A stretch of 40,108 bases of DNA from a virus, in IMG/VR virus record IMGVR_UViG_3300048800_000013, positions 1-40,108 of that record. One strand, written 5' to 3'. The notes beneath the pieces were generated by a model, which was given only the letters and a program-made list of their open reading frames with translations, did not search any database and had not been told where the DNA came from. Position 1 is the first letter of the stretch; each line of letters starts with the position of its first letter. The position numbers were made by a program, and so were the translations under genes. Shown here in pieces: positions 13,772-21,095 of the stretch.

Positions 13772-14220
13772 TGCCCGGTCCGAGGAACACGCCGGATAGG
13801 TTCTGGTCGCACGTCGACCGCAGCGCGGGGGAGGCCGCCTGTTGGCCGTGGACCAGCACGCTGAGCAGCACCGGTTACGGCAAGGTCACATGGCACCAGG
13901 TGCAGTACAAGGCCCATCGGATCGCTTGGTTTCTGACTTATGGCGAGATGCCGAGGCAGACCATCGACCATCTCTGTCGCAATCCTCTCTGCTGTAACCC
14001 GTCACACATGGAGGATGTCCCCAACGGGGTCAACGTCCTACGCGGACGCGGGCCGTCGGCCCTCAACCTGCTGGTTACCCACTGCCCCAGGGGTCACGCA
14101 TACGATGAAGCCAACACATCCGTCCGGATATCTGCGCGTGGCCGGGTTTCCCGAAAGTGCCGGGCCTGTGAGGCGGCACGCCAGCGTGAACTAAGGGCGA
14201 GAGTGAGGGCTGTAGCATGA
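13771..14220 (+). CDS. HNH_3-type homing endonuclease
   Basis: This protein has 149 residues. N-terminal RFWSHVDRSAGEAACWPWTS and GYGKVTW, then AHRIAWFLTYGEMP, then the HNH core TIDHLCRNPLCCNPSHMEDV, and a C-terminal zinc module (CPRGHAYD ... CRACEAARQR). The CPRGH plus CRACE tail is typical of complete HNH_3 phage enzymes. ATG overlaps the annealing-protein TGA (TGATG). It sits between the annealing protein and Gam-like genes, so it may have invaded the recombination operon. Confidence 0.85.
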   Translation: MPGPRNTPDRFWSHVDRSAGEAACWPWTSTLSSTGYGKVTWHQVQYKAHRIAWFLTYGEMPRQTIDHLCRNPLCCNPSHMEDVPNGVNVLRGRGPSALNLLVTHCPRGHAYDEANTSVRISARGRVSRKCRACEAARQRELRARVRAVA

Positions 14221-14726
14221 CTGAGGTGGAAGCACCCGAGAGCATCATCGACCCTGTCCAAGCACGTCACGAAGCCCAGTACCGGATGAGGAAGATCCGC
14301 GAGCACGCAGCAGCAATGGACCGTATCCACGCTGACTATCGCGACCAGATCGGCGAGATCGAGCAGTGGTTCTCCCAGGAGTCCGGCAAGCACCAGCGAG
14401 AGGTGGAGCGCCTGAAGTTGGAGATGCGCCCGTACATCGACGTGATCACCGCAGCCGATCCGATGCACCGCAAGAGCGTCGAACTGGTGGCCGGGCGGGC
14501 GGGGTTCCGAGAGGGGAGGGAGAGGGTGGTGGTGGAGGACTCTGAAGCCTGCATGGCTTGGCTGGAGCGCGAGTACCCAGGGCTGATCCGCGTCAAGACG
14601 GAGCCGCATCTGGAGGCCATCAAGGTGGGCATCCTGAACGGCGACATCCTCGCACCCGTCGGCATCCATGTAGAGCGTGGGGAGCGGAGCTTCTTCGTGG
14701 AGCCCACAGGGAAGGCGTCGGAATGA
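14217..14726 (+). CDS. Gam-like host nuclease inhibitor
   Basis: This protein has 169 residues. A long helical first half (YRMRKIREHAAAMDRIHADY; QIGEIEQWFSQESGKHQREV) leads to a KSVELVAGRAGFREGRERVV strand pair and a C-terminal helix-strand region (CMAWLEREYPGLIRVKTEPH). This is the Mu Gam layout: coiled-coil then a small beta domain that grips DNA ends. It would protect linear phage DNA from host RecBCD/AddAB-type nucleases. The neighbouring annealing protein fits this. Confidence 0.7.
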   Translation: MTEVEAPESIIDPVQARHEAQYRMRKIREHAAAMDRIHADYRDQIGEIEQWFSQESGKHQREVERLKLEMRPYIDVITAADPMHRKSVELVAGRAGFREGRERVVVEDSEACMAWLEREYPGLIRVKTEPHLEAIKVGILNGDILAPVGIHVERGERSFFVEPTGKASE

Positions 14727-14863
14727 ACCTCCCCCGCCTCTGCTGGCACAAGTACGCATTCCACCTGTACCTGGCGCCTGACACACGAGAGCAACCGTGG
14801 ATAGTGCCGGCGTCGTGGGTACTGGAGAGCGTGTGCTTGCGATGTGGGAAGAAGCGCCGATGA
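14723..14863 (+). CDS. Small Cys-containing protein (46 aa)
   Basis: Starts and ends in ATGA overlaps. MNLPRLCWHKYAFHLYLAPD ... VLESVCLRCGKKRR contains CWH and a terminal CLRC, four potential zinc ligands. Not recognised. Confidence 0.5.
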   Translation: MNLPRLCWHKYAFHLYLAPDTREQPWIVPASWVLESVCLRCGKKRR

Positions 14864-15135
14864 CCTCCCCCGAGGGCGGCAACGAGTGTCCGTCGTGCTA
14901 CGGCAAGGGTGGCACCCCGATGATCGCCTGCGGCCCGGGTTTCTCGCGGCTGGACCCGTCACACCCCTGCCGGACATGCGGTGGCACAGGGCGGGTCGAC
15001 GATGCCCGGCTGGAACAGATCAGGGCCGCGCGTCGGATGCGAGCAGATCGCCTACACAGAGGCTTCACACAGCGGCAGGAGGCCACACGGCTTGGGATGA
15101 CGCCACAGGAGTACTCGCGGATGGAACACCCATGA
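14860..15135 (+). CDS. DnaJ-type zinc finger joined to an HTH
   Basis: This protein has 91 residues. The first half carries CPSCYGKGG and CRTCGGTGRV, the paired CxxCxGxG knuckles of the DnaJ cysteine-rich domain, with a loop between them. The second half (LHRGFTQRQEATRLGMTPQE, then YSRMEHP) is a short XRE-like helix-turn-helix. No J-domain is present, so chaperone function is unlikely. More probably a small DNA-binding regulator. ATGA overlaps both sides. Confidence 0.6.
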   Translation: MTSPEGGNECPSCYGKGGTPMIACGPGFSRLDPSHPCRTCGGTGRVDDARLEQIRAARRMRADRLHRGFTQRQEATRLGMTPQEYSRMEHP

Positions 15136-15494
15136 CCTCCCCCTCCCCCGAGGACGGAAGAAGGGTGAGCGATGAGCAAGCGCGAGGAATGACAGCGTTC
15201 CAGTGCGACCACTCCATCACGATGACCGCCAATCTCGCCAAAGATCTCCTCGACGCCCGTGCTGAGATCGCCCGCCTGACCAGCGACGTGTGCATCCACT
15301 CGTCGGTGCGCGACGACTGCCTGTCCTGCCAACACGGCGCGCTACTACGGTGCGATGCCGAACTCGCCCACCTGAGGGTAGTGGTGGAGGCGCCGAGGGT
15401 GGATCACGGACTGGAGTGCGCTTGTGCCGGCGATGACTGCCTCCTCCGCGCTGCACTTGCCGCCCTCGATGCCCTCAACGAGAAGCCATCGTGA
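15132..15494 (+). CDS. Unknown coiled-coil/Cys protein, copy 1 of a paralogous pair
   Basis: This protein has 120 residues. It contains LAKDLLDARAEIARLTSD, a Cys-rich middle (CIHSSVRDDCLSCQHGALLR), LAHLRVVVEA and an end GLECACAGDDCLLRAALAAL. The 15714 gene shows LAQALLDARAENAKLLAVL and FDAACTCGF ... YRAALSTGKPEE in the same order, so the two are probably paralogues. The next reading frame begins with a copy of the HNH start from 16222. Function unknown; zinc binding is possible. Confidence 0.6.
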   Translation: MTSPSPEDGRRVSDEQARGMTAFQCDHSITMTANLAKDLLDARAEIARLTSDVCIHSSVRDDCLSCQHGALLRCDAELAHLRVVVEAPRVDHGLECACAGDDCLLRAALAALDALNEKPS

Positions 15495-15550
15495 GCCCAT
15501 CCCTCCCTCGTCGTCTCCCACAGCGTGGGCCAGTAGCGGCATGGGTATGA
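15491..15550 (+). pseudogene. Decayed 5' copy of the 16222 HNH gene
   Basis: GTG 15491 overlaps the preceding TGA. The 19-residue product VSPSLPRRLPQRGPVAAWV matches the first residues of the 16222 protein (MTPSLPRRLPQRGPVAERW). Bases 15509-15537 are identical to 16240-16268 (29 bp), then homology breaks. Together with the paralogous pair 15132/15714 this marks a segmental duplication whose HNH copy was lost. Confidence 0.65.
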
Positions 15551-15717
15551 GGTGGCCGTGGCAGCCCAAGATGGTGCCGAGACGGCGGCTGAACATGGAC
15601 CCGCGTGGAGGCCCGCTGTACGTCTGGGTTATCCAGCGGGAGGATGAGGGTAATACCACGGGCGACGGTATCCGCAAGGGACTGATGTTTGTCCCATCTG
15701 AGAAGGAGACGGAATGA
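15547..15717 (+). CDS. Small basic unknown protein (56 aa)
   Basis: ATG 15547 overlaps the remnant's TGA (ATGA); ATG 15541 would add two residues. MRWPWQPKMVPRRRLNMDPR is followed by a beta-rich GGPLYVWVIQREDEGNTTGD. Not recognised. Stop overlaps the next start. Confidence 0.5.
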   Translation: MRWPWQPKMVPRRRLNMDPRGGPLYVWVIQREDEGNTTGDGIRKGLMFVPSEKETE

Positions 15718-16025
15718 GTGGGGCCGGGTATGTCGGCGTCGATGACGCAGCCGTCCGCACTTGGGCGATGGCTACGGATACCTGGCACGTCAACGGCACA
15801 GTCGTTCGCAAGCTCGCCCAAGCCCTCCTCGACGCCCGAGCCGAGAACGCCAAGCTCCTCGCAGTGCTCCGTGAAGCGCGGACGCATTGCCATCACGCAG
15901 CGCACTGTGCCATGACGCAGGCAAGCGTTCACAACCGCCTGTTCGATGCCGCCTGTACGTGTGGGTTCAGCGAATGGTGGACGGAGTACCGTGCCGCCCT
16001 CTCTACCGGGAAGCCGGAAGAATGA
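15714..16025 (+). CDS. Unknown coiled-coil/Cys protein, copy 2 of a paralogous pair
   Basis: This protein has 103 residues. WHVNGTVVRKLAQALLDARA, ENAKLLAVLREARTHCHHAA and FDAACTCGFSEWWTEYRAAL align in order with the 15132 protein. The His/Cys cluster (HCHHAAHC) could bind a metal. ATGA overlaps at both ends. No function known. Confidence 0.6.
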   Translation: MSGAGYVGVDDAAVRTWAMATDTWHVNGTVVRKLAQALLDARAENAKLLAVLREARTHCHHAAHCAMTQASVHNRLFDAACTCGFSEWWTEYRAALSTGKPEE

Positions 16026-16225
16026 GCGGGCAGGACCGAGCGATGGCATCGGCGAGACTGAGTACCGCCATCAAGCACCTAGGCAACGCCGAGGATCGCA
16101 TCAACGAGGCCATCTTCTATGCGCTCCCGGAGCCGGGGTTCTCATATGACGGCGAGAAGATCATCGTGGTGCTGGCCCACGCAGTGAGGGAACTCACTGC
16201 CCTTCAGAAGACGTTGAAGCCATGA
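16022..16225 (+). CDS. Small helical unknown protein (67 aa)
   Basis: ATG 16022 overlaps the upstream stop. Two helices (ARLSTAIKHLGNAEDRINEA; DGEKIIVVLAHAVRELTALQ) joined by a turn. Its TGA overlaps the HNH start. Not recognised; absent from the first copy of the duplicated segment. Confidence 0.55.
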   Translation: MSGQDRAMASARLSTAIKHLGNAEDRINEAIFYALPEPGFSYDGEKIIVVLAHAVRELTALQKTLKP

Positions 16226-16632
16226 CCCCAAGTCTCCCCCGTCGTCTCCCACAGCGTGGGCCAGTAGCCGAGAGGTGGCAACGCCACCAGGACGACAGCC
16301 GCTATGCCGTCTTCCTCCGCAGCAAGGGAAAGTGCGAGGTAGGCGACTGCTTCGAGGAGGCGCGGGACTGGCATCACCTCTTCCCGCGCAGGGGAACAAA
16401 CATCGGGGAGCCATGGGTCAGCTCGCCCGCCATGTGCTTGGCGATGTGTCGGCCGCACCACAACGCCATCCACCGCCACGACGATCCCGACTGGCGCGAC
16501 CGATTGAGATGGCAGGGATTGGTACGGCTCTGTCAGGAGGAGGCCATCCCCTTGACCATACTCAGAGACTACGACCCCGAGGGAGCCGCTGGAGTCCTCG
16601 AGGGTTTGCTGCGTGGGAGAATGGGGGAATGA
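16222..16632 (+). CDS. HNH-family nuclease
   Basis: This protein has 136 residues. KGKCEVGDCFEEARDWHHLF, then PAMCLAMCRPHHNAIHRH form an HNH core: zinc-binding cysteines around a DWHH strand and a final HHNAIH helix. It is a different HNH subgroup from the HNH_3 enzymes here and resembles those that may act on phage or host DNA during packaging or repair. Its 5' end is duplicated at 15491. ATGA overlap with the upstream gene. Confidence 0.7.
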   Translation: MTPSLPRRLPQRGPVAERWQRHQDDSRYAVFLRSKGKCEVGDCFEEARDWHHLFPRRGTNIGEPWVSSPAMCLAMCRPHHNAIHRHDDPDWRDRLRWQGLVRLCQEEAIPLTILRDYDPEGAAGVLEGLLRGRMGE

Positions 16633-16838
16633 GCGAGGCTGACGAGGTGCGAGTAGTCATCGAGGCCATGGCAATGATCAACGCCATGGGCGCACTCTCC
16701 GAAGAGCGTCGGCAGTGGATTGAGAAGCACCATTGGGACGAGAGGTGCAACGAGTGCGGAAACTGGACTCCACCGCACACGGCAGACTGCTCAGTCCCTC
16801 GCCTTATCCAAGTAACTGAACCGCATACGACGCCGTAA
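16629..16838 (+). CDS. Small Cys-containing protein (69 aa), last gene of the rightward operon
   Basis: ATG 16629 overlaps the HNH stop. A helical start (VRVVIEAMAMINAMGALSEE) is followed by ERCNECGNWTPPHTADCSVP, three cysteines and one histidine in a likely zinc knuckle. The operon ends here, before a hairpin. Confidence 0.55.
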   Translation: MSEADEVRVVIEAMAMINAMGALSEERRQWIEKHHWDERCNECGNWTPPHTADCSVPRLIQVTEPHTTP

Positions 16839-16860
16839 CCTTCCCCTTCTCTGGATCAAT

Positions 16861-16899
16861 CTATACCTATACGCGGAAGGCTTCCCGGTCAAGGTATAG
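16861..16899. terminator. Hairpin-within-hairpin between converging operons
   Basis: CTATACCT (16861-16868) pairs with AGGTATAG (16892-16899), and an inner GGAAG/CTTCC (16875-16885) forms a second stem. It lies in the only gap between converging genes (stops at 16838 and 16902). It may be a bidirectional terminator, though no strong T-run follows. Confidence 0.45.
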
Positions 16900-16901
16900 G
16901 T

Positions 16902-17921
16902 TTACGCCAGCCGGATCTTGTGCTGACTGGTGACGTGGCCTGCCTCTGGGTTGATGAAGTGAAGTCTCTGGGTGGGCGTGGCTGAAGCGGCCATGGTGAC
17001 CCCTGCATAGCGGTTGTCGCTCTCGGTGCTGCCCGTCCAGTAGATGGCGCCGATCCCGTCCGCCAGCGGCTCCTCTGCGTGTCTGTGATAGTGCCCGACG
17101 TAGCAGTCGGTGAAGGCCCAGGGGTAGGCACCGGAGCGCCAGCGGTTGACGTGCTGGATCATCGTGGGCGCGGAGGCGAACCCGGAGCGCCCGACCTCGT
17201 CGCCGTGGATGGAGAGCGCCCTGTAGTTGCCGATCTCCACGCGCTGGATGTCCTCAGGACAGTCCCCCCAGGTGAGCCGCGCCTCCTGTGCGAGTGCCAT
17301 CCGCGCCACCTCGTAGCACATGCGGTCGATGTTGTCGTTGCGGGGGACGGCGTCACGCTTGGAACCCATGCGGCCGTGGTTCCCCCACTCAGCTACGACG
17401 GTGACCTGATCGTAGATTCCCAGAGCCCGTCGCACCACGTCCGTGAGCAGTCGCGACACCGTCGTCCACTGGCGAAAGATAGTGGCGTCGACCTCGAATG
17501 GCTGGGTCGGAAAGTTCCAGAGGCCCTCCACGACGTCGCCGCCGAAGAGGAGGACGGCGTTGCGGACAGGGTGATCACTGCGCTGGATCTCTGTGATCTG
17601 CTGGGCCTTGTCCACGAAGCGGTGGACCCGCTCGATCATTATCTCGCTGTTGTAACTGGTGGTGAGTTTGGCCCCCTGCCAGTCGGTCATGTGCCACAGC
17701 GCCACCTCGGCAGCCGAGCGCCGCTTGTCGACACGCGCCGGGCGTGGGGTGGCTATCGCCTTCTCGACGATCCACGAGTCGCGTGTGCCCCGGTAGACCG
17801 CCTCAACCAGATCCTCGGTCTTCGACTTCGCCTTGGCCAGTTGTCGGGTGAGCCTCCTGATTGTCTCCTTCTGTTCCTCGGCCTCCGCGAACTCCTCCGG
17901 GCTAAGTGGAGGATTGTTCAT
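16902..17921 (-). CDS. Calcineurin-like metallophosphoesterase
   Basis: This protein has 339 residues. A coiled N-terminus (residues 12-45) is followed by the phosphoesterase motifs in order: D80 (HMTDWQ), GGD 127-129, GNHGR 180-184, HGD 239-241 and GHYHR 276-280. These bind two metals and hydrolyse phosphoesters. Among phages this form is often annotated as SbcD-like DNA exonuclease or as a general phosphoesterase; no SbcC partner is present. It is the last gene of the late operon, overlapping the upstream gene by 20 bases. Substrate unknown. Confidence 0.8.
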   Translation of the reverse strand: MNNPPLSPEEFAEAEEQKETIRRLTRQLAKAKSKTEDLVEAVYRGTRDSWIVEKAIATPRPARVDKRRSAAEVALWHMTDWQGAKLTTSYNSEIMIERVHRFVDKAQQITEIQRSDHPVRNAVLLFGGDVVEGLWNFPTQPFEVDATIFRQWTTVSRLLTDVVRRALGIYDQVTVVAEWGNHGRMGSKRDAVPRNDNIDRMCYEVARMALAQEARLTWGDCPEDIQRVEIGNYRALSIHGDEVGRSGFASAPTMIQHVNRWRSGAYPWAFTDCYVGHYHRHAEEPLADGIGAIYWTGSTESDNRYAGVTMAASATPTQRLHFINPEAGHVTSQHKIRLA

Positions 17922-18132
17922 GGTGGCGTTCGGCGAAGTGCCGGTGGATGCCCGTTGCGCCGAGCCTGACCTCAGGGTGAACCAGTGCGACCCATCGTGT
18001 CAGTGAAGCGTAGGTAACCCCTGCCGCCTGAGCTCGCTCTATGTCTTCGCGGAGTGGCGAGCGGCAGAGAAAGCACTTCACCCGAGGCTTCTCCCCTGCG
18101 AAGAAATCCTCCGGCGATATTGGCTTGGTCAC
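17902..18132 (-). CDS. Small HTH/zinc-like unknown protein (76 aa)
   Basis: GTG 18132 overlaps the preceding TGA. KCFLCRSPLREDIERAQAAG then GVTYASLTRWVALVHPEVRL and GIHRHFAERHH. The arrangement (CxxC, then a helix pair, then His-rich helix) resembles small proteins that pair with large terminase or phosphoesterase genes in actinophages. DNA binding is possible; no firm family. Confidence 0.5.
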   Translation of the reverse strand: MTKPISPEDFFAGEKPRVKCFLCRSPLREDIERAQAAGVTYASLTRWVALVHPEVRLGATGIHRHFAERHHEQSST

Positions 18133-18410
18133 GGTTTCCCCTTTTTAGGGCGGGTGGCCTCGTACAGCTTCTCCGAGAAGTCAGCAGCCCAGTCGGCCTT
18201 CTGTTCGTCGGTCGTGGCTGGGATCGGAGGAGGGCTGCAATACGCGCCCGACGCGTGCCATTTGTGGCATATCGGGCAGAGGGTGTTGATGTTGGCTGGC
18301 ACGAGGTTAGGGTGCCCGTCCGTCTTCCACGAGCAGGACATGGACTGCCAGTGGCGCGTCTTGCACGCTGGGCAGATCGGCTGCGACGGTTTTCCTCCTG
18401 GCCACCGCAT
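18129..18410 (-). CDS. Cys-rich zinc protein (93 aa)
   Basis: Start ATG 18410 lies one base after the stop of the large phosphoesterase gene (TGAAATG); upstream in-frame sequence belongs to that gene. CPAC, then a CSW, then CPICHKWHASGAYC gives six cysteines and several histidines, enough for two zinc sites. The second half is helical (DEQKADWAADFSEKLYEATR). It slightly resembles a degenerate HNH but lacks the DH core. Function unknown. Confidence 0.55.
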   Translation of the reverse strand: MRWPGGKPSQPICPACKTRHWQSMSCSWKTDGHPNLVPANINTLCPICHKWHASGAYCSPPPIPATTDEQKADWAADFSEKLYEATRPKKGKP

Positions 18411-18411
18411 T

Positions 18412-20721
18412 TCACCCGAAGGCCCCGAAGGGATCCGCGGCGGTAGCGGCAGCCCCGAGCAGGGACAGTCCGAAGCTCTCCTCGATGGCTCGCAGCGTCC
18501 CGTAGGTACCACCCAGCGTGGCGTTGTGGCCTCCGCCCTTGGCGTTATTGGAGATCACCACCATCGGGATGGCGTTGGTACTGCCAGCGTCACCCTCGTC
18601 CATGGAGATCACCACGGTGCTGTTGAAATTTAGGAACCAGGCTGAATTTAGTACCGGGGCTATGTTGGTCTTGAGCCACGCGTCACCCTGAGCAACGCTG
18701 CCGTCATGCATGTCGTCAGTGAGGTTCGGCGTGATCCAGACGAAGCTCGGCGCGCTCGGTCCGGTGAGGGCTGCGACCGCGCCACTGGTGCCTGGGTAGG
18801 GGACGTCATGGGCAGCGCAGTCGGTCAGTCCACTGCTCGAAGCGAAGGGGTTGTGCTTGAGCACGAAACTCTTGTTGCAGGCTCCTGGCATGGACTCGAT
18901 CCATGCGGCCCACGGCACATGCGCACCGTCGAGTTGCATCCCGAGGCTGGTCGCGCTGAACGGCCCACAGGTGTCTGACGTGCAGCCCTGGGTGCTCCCC
19001 GAGGTGATCGCGTAGTAGTTCGGCTGGCTGGGATGGGTGACCCCGTGCCAGTTCGTGAAGGAGGTATATGCTGCTGCCAGTGAACAGAGGTACGGATCCG
19101 CCGAGCAAGTGCCCAGCGTCGCCAGCAGTCCTTTGTTCTCCTCTTGGATGTACATGACGTGAGGAGTGCCTGATCCCAGAGTCGGTGTGGGAGTTGGTGG
19201 GACCGTCGGAGACGGGGTGGGAGTTGGTGTCGGTGTACCGCTCTGCGACGGCGACTGTGATGGAGTGGGCGTCGGACAGGGGCTTGACGACGCTGTTGGC
19301 GTCGGGGGCACCGTCGGAGTTGGCGTTGCTGTCGGCACCGTCGTCGGACTGGCCGTGGGAGTGGCAGTTGGAGTTGGAGCGACGGTCGGCGGATCCACGA
19401 AGTCGTCATCTGGATCATCGGAGCCAACGCTTCCGCTGTCAGGATCGAACGCAGGAGTAGCGGCTGTAAGCCTCGCCGCTGTCAGGCACGAGGTTGCCAA
19501 CGGTGCAGCGAGAGGCTGCCGTGGCGTCCCACCGCCGCCGATGTTGTTCGGCCCGTTGTTGTCTACGACCGCCAGACTTCTGATGATCGTCTGAACATCG
19601 TTCGCCCAGCCTGCCCCTGTGGCTCCGCTCGTGGCCAGAGGGAAGCCCCAGTCACTCTGGAACTGTGCCGCAGTGTTGGCGTCACCCTGTTCTGTGTTCA
19701 GTGCGAAGACGCTCTGCGCTGAGTCGTTGGCAACGTAACCGCCGTAGTCTTGGAGGGTCCGACACAGTTCTGCGCCTGCCAAGCCCAATGAGCCGCAGTT
19801 GAAAGAGGGAGGGACTGCGAGGAGGGCACCCATCGAAAGCTGGGGGACGGAGCCCCCCGGAGAGTAGGCATAGCTATCCTTCTTTGTTGCAGGCCAGCGG
19901 AAGCCAGGACTGGATGGTGTGCAGTCTTGTGGGCAGTCGATGTTGACGCGCAAGGCATGGGGCACTTCAACCTTGCCGGGGGCGATCTCACCGGGGCGAA
20001 TCAGGCCGCCGAGAGTCGAGAGCTTCGAGCCGCCTGCACCACCAGTCAGCCCGTCTCCGAACAGGGTGCCGTAGGTGGCCACATGGCCCGCGGTGGCGGG
20101 ACCTCCGGCACTACAGCGAGCGAACGCTCCACCCTCGTCGATTGTCTGCCCATCGCTCTTGATGATCGCGAAGCCGTTGTTGTGGTTCGAGGCCGGCACC
20201 ACCAGGGCGGCGGGTACTGGATCGTTCGCCAGATTCCCGCTACCTGAGCACGTGTTGCTGTGTTGACCCCCGTTTTGTTGGATAGCCGTGAGCGGGCTGG
20301 AGGGATCTTGGATGACGACTGTCTGGTCAGTGGTGACCGCCTTCTGCGTGAGAGGCTTCATCCCGCTGGCCACATAGACGGCGCTGGAGCCGATGGGCTG
20401 GTTCCAGATCGACGTCGAGGTGAACGGCTGGGCGAAGGGATCGCGGCTGCCGGCACTCTGTGGAGAGCTGCCAGGGATGCCGGTGTGGACGAACTGCCCC
20501 GTGAAGAAGCCGAGCATGCCAGCGATCACCACCGCAGCGATGGACTTCCAACCGACCGTGGTGGTGAAGTTATTGACCACGTTCCCCGGCGTCTTGACGG
20601 CGGCGTGGTCCGCTGCTGCCTGGGCGTGATCCGCGGCAGCCTGCGCCATGTCGGCCGCGGCCTGTCCGTAGGGGACGGCAGGGAGGTTGCCGGGATCTGG
20701 GGGTGGTGCCGGGAACGTCAT
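18412..20721 (-). CDS. Membrane-anchored two-domain protein with acid-phosphatase/phospholipase-C-type phosphoesterase
   Basis: This protein has 769 residues. Ala-rich coiled start (residues 20-45), one transmembrane segment (59-75, [17 protein letters not shown]), then an extracellular-type domain (97-430, beginning [12 protein letters not shown], with several cysteines), a Pro/Thr linker (445-515) and a C-terminal domain (520-769). The last shows [23 protein letters not shown], a late DDMHDGS and a DEGD, the layout of the PF04185-type phosphoesterase family. That family cleaves phosphate esters, including phospholipids. It lies between holin-like genes and the end of the late operon. It probably acts outside the cytoplasmic membrane in envelope disruption or entry. 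This fusion is unusual for a phage. Confidence 0.7.
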   Translation of the reverse strand: MTFPAPPPDPGNLPAVPYGQAAADMAQAAADHAQAAADHAAVKTPGNVVNNFTTTVGWKSIAAVVIAGMLGFFTGQFVHTGIPGSSPQSAGSRDPFAQPFTSTSIWNQPIGSSAVYVASGMKPLTQKAVTTDQTVVIQDPSSPLTAIQQNGGQHSNTCSGSGNLANDPVPAALVVPASNHNNGFAIIKSDGQTIDEGGAFARCSAGGPATAGHVATYGTLFGDGLTGGAGGSKLSTLGGLIRPGEIAPGKVEVPHALRVNIDCPQDCTPSSPGFRWPATKKDSYAYSPGGSVPQLSMGALLAVPPSFNCGSLGLAGAELCRTLQDYGGYVANDSAQSVFALNTEQGDANTAAQFQSDWGFPLATSGATGAGWANDVQTIIRSLAVVDNNGPNNIGGGGTPRQPLAAPLATSCLTAARLTAATPAFDPDSGSVGSDDPDDDFVDPPTVAPTPTATPTASPTTVPTATPTPTVPPTPTASSSPCPTPTPSQSPSQSGTPTPTPTPSPTVPPTPTPTLGSGTPHVMYIQEENKGLLATLGTCSADPYLCSLAAAYTSFTNWHGVTHPSQPNYYAITSGSTQGCTSDTCGPFSATSLGMQLDGAHVPWAAWIESMPGACNKSFVLKHNPFASSSGLTDCAAHDVPYPGTSGAVAALTGPSAPSFVWITPNLTDDMHDGSVAQGDAWLKTNIAPVLNSAWFLNFNSTVVISMDEGDAGSTNAIPMVVISNNAKGGGHNATLGGTYGTLRAIEESFGLSLLGAAATAADPFGAFG

Positions 20722-20795
20722 TCCTCTGGCCTAGCGAGAACTCTGGCGGCGTAGAGAACCAGCGGGACCAGCACCACCAGCGCGAAGGGAGCCAC
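20718..20795 (-). CDS. Tiny membrane protein (25 aa)
   Basis: GTG 20795 follows the holin stop directly (TGAGTG), and its TGA overlaps the next [23 protein letters not shown] plus ARPEE is one hydrophobic helix with a basic end. Possibly part of the lysis set. Hand-translated. Confidence 0.45.
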   Translation of the reverse strand: MAPFALVVLVPLVLYAARVLARPEE

Positions 20796-21020
20796 TCAGA
20801 CCTTCGGAGGAGTGAGCACCTGCGGGGGAGTCGGCGGGACGGCGGCGGCTGTGGGGGTGACGTTGGCGCGCACCAGGAACCCCAGCGCGATGGTGACGAC
20901 CGCCATGATCGCGCCGATCTGCTCCGTGCTCAGGTGCAGGCCGAAGGTGACGGCGGCTGCGATGACTGCGGCGACGAGCCCACCGTAGACGGCGGGTTCC
21001 TGCGAGGGGTTGAAGTTCAC
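20796..21020 (-). CDS. Putative holin (74 aa)
   Basis: GTG 21020 follows AGGGAG by five bases. Two membrane segments (VYGGLVAAVIAAAVTFGLHL and IGAIMAVVTIALGFLVRANV) are separated by a short polar turn. The C-terminus is Pro-rich (PPTPPQVLTPPKV), a form common in actinophage holins. Placement after the peptidase supports a lysis role: pore formation in the inner membrane. Confidence 0.65.
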   Translation of the reverse strand: MNFNPSQEPAVYGGLVAAVIAAAVTFGLHLSTEQIGAIMAVVTIALGFLVRANVTPTAAAVPPTPPQVLTPPKV

Positions 21021-21029
21021 GGGTTCTCC

Positions 21030-21095
21030 CTAGAGTTGGCGGATAAGGACGAGCACAACGACGACGATCAGCACGATCACGAGGAGTTCGATCAT
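21030..21095 (-). CDS. Tiny membrane peptide (21 aa)
   Basis: ATG 21095 follows the peptidase stop (TAAATG). MIELLVIVLIVVVVLVLIRQ plus L is one membrane helix. It could be a second lysis or anti-holin peptide; only position suggests this. Confidence 0.4.
   Translation of the reverse strand: MIELLVIVLIVVVVLVLIRQL

Noticed and set aside
16902-17921. SbcD as a firm name for the metallophosphoesterase
   Set aside because: Metal motifs are present, but there is no SbcC partner or SbcD-specific C-terminus, so only the general class is claimed.
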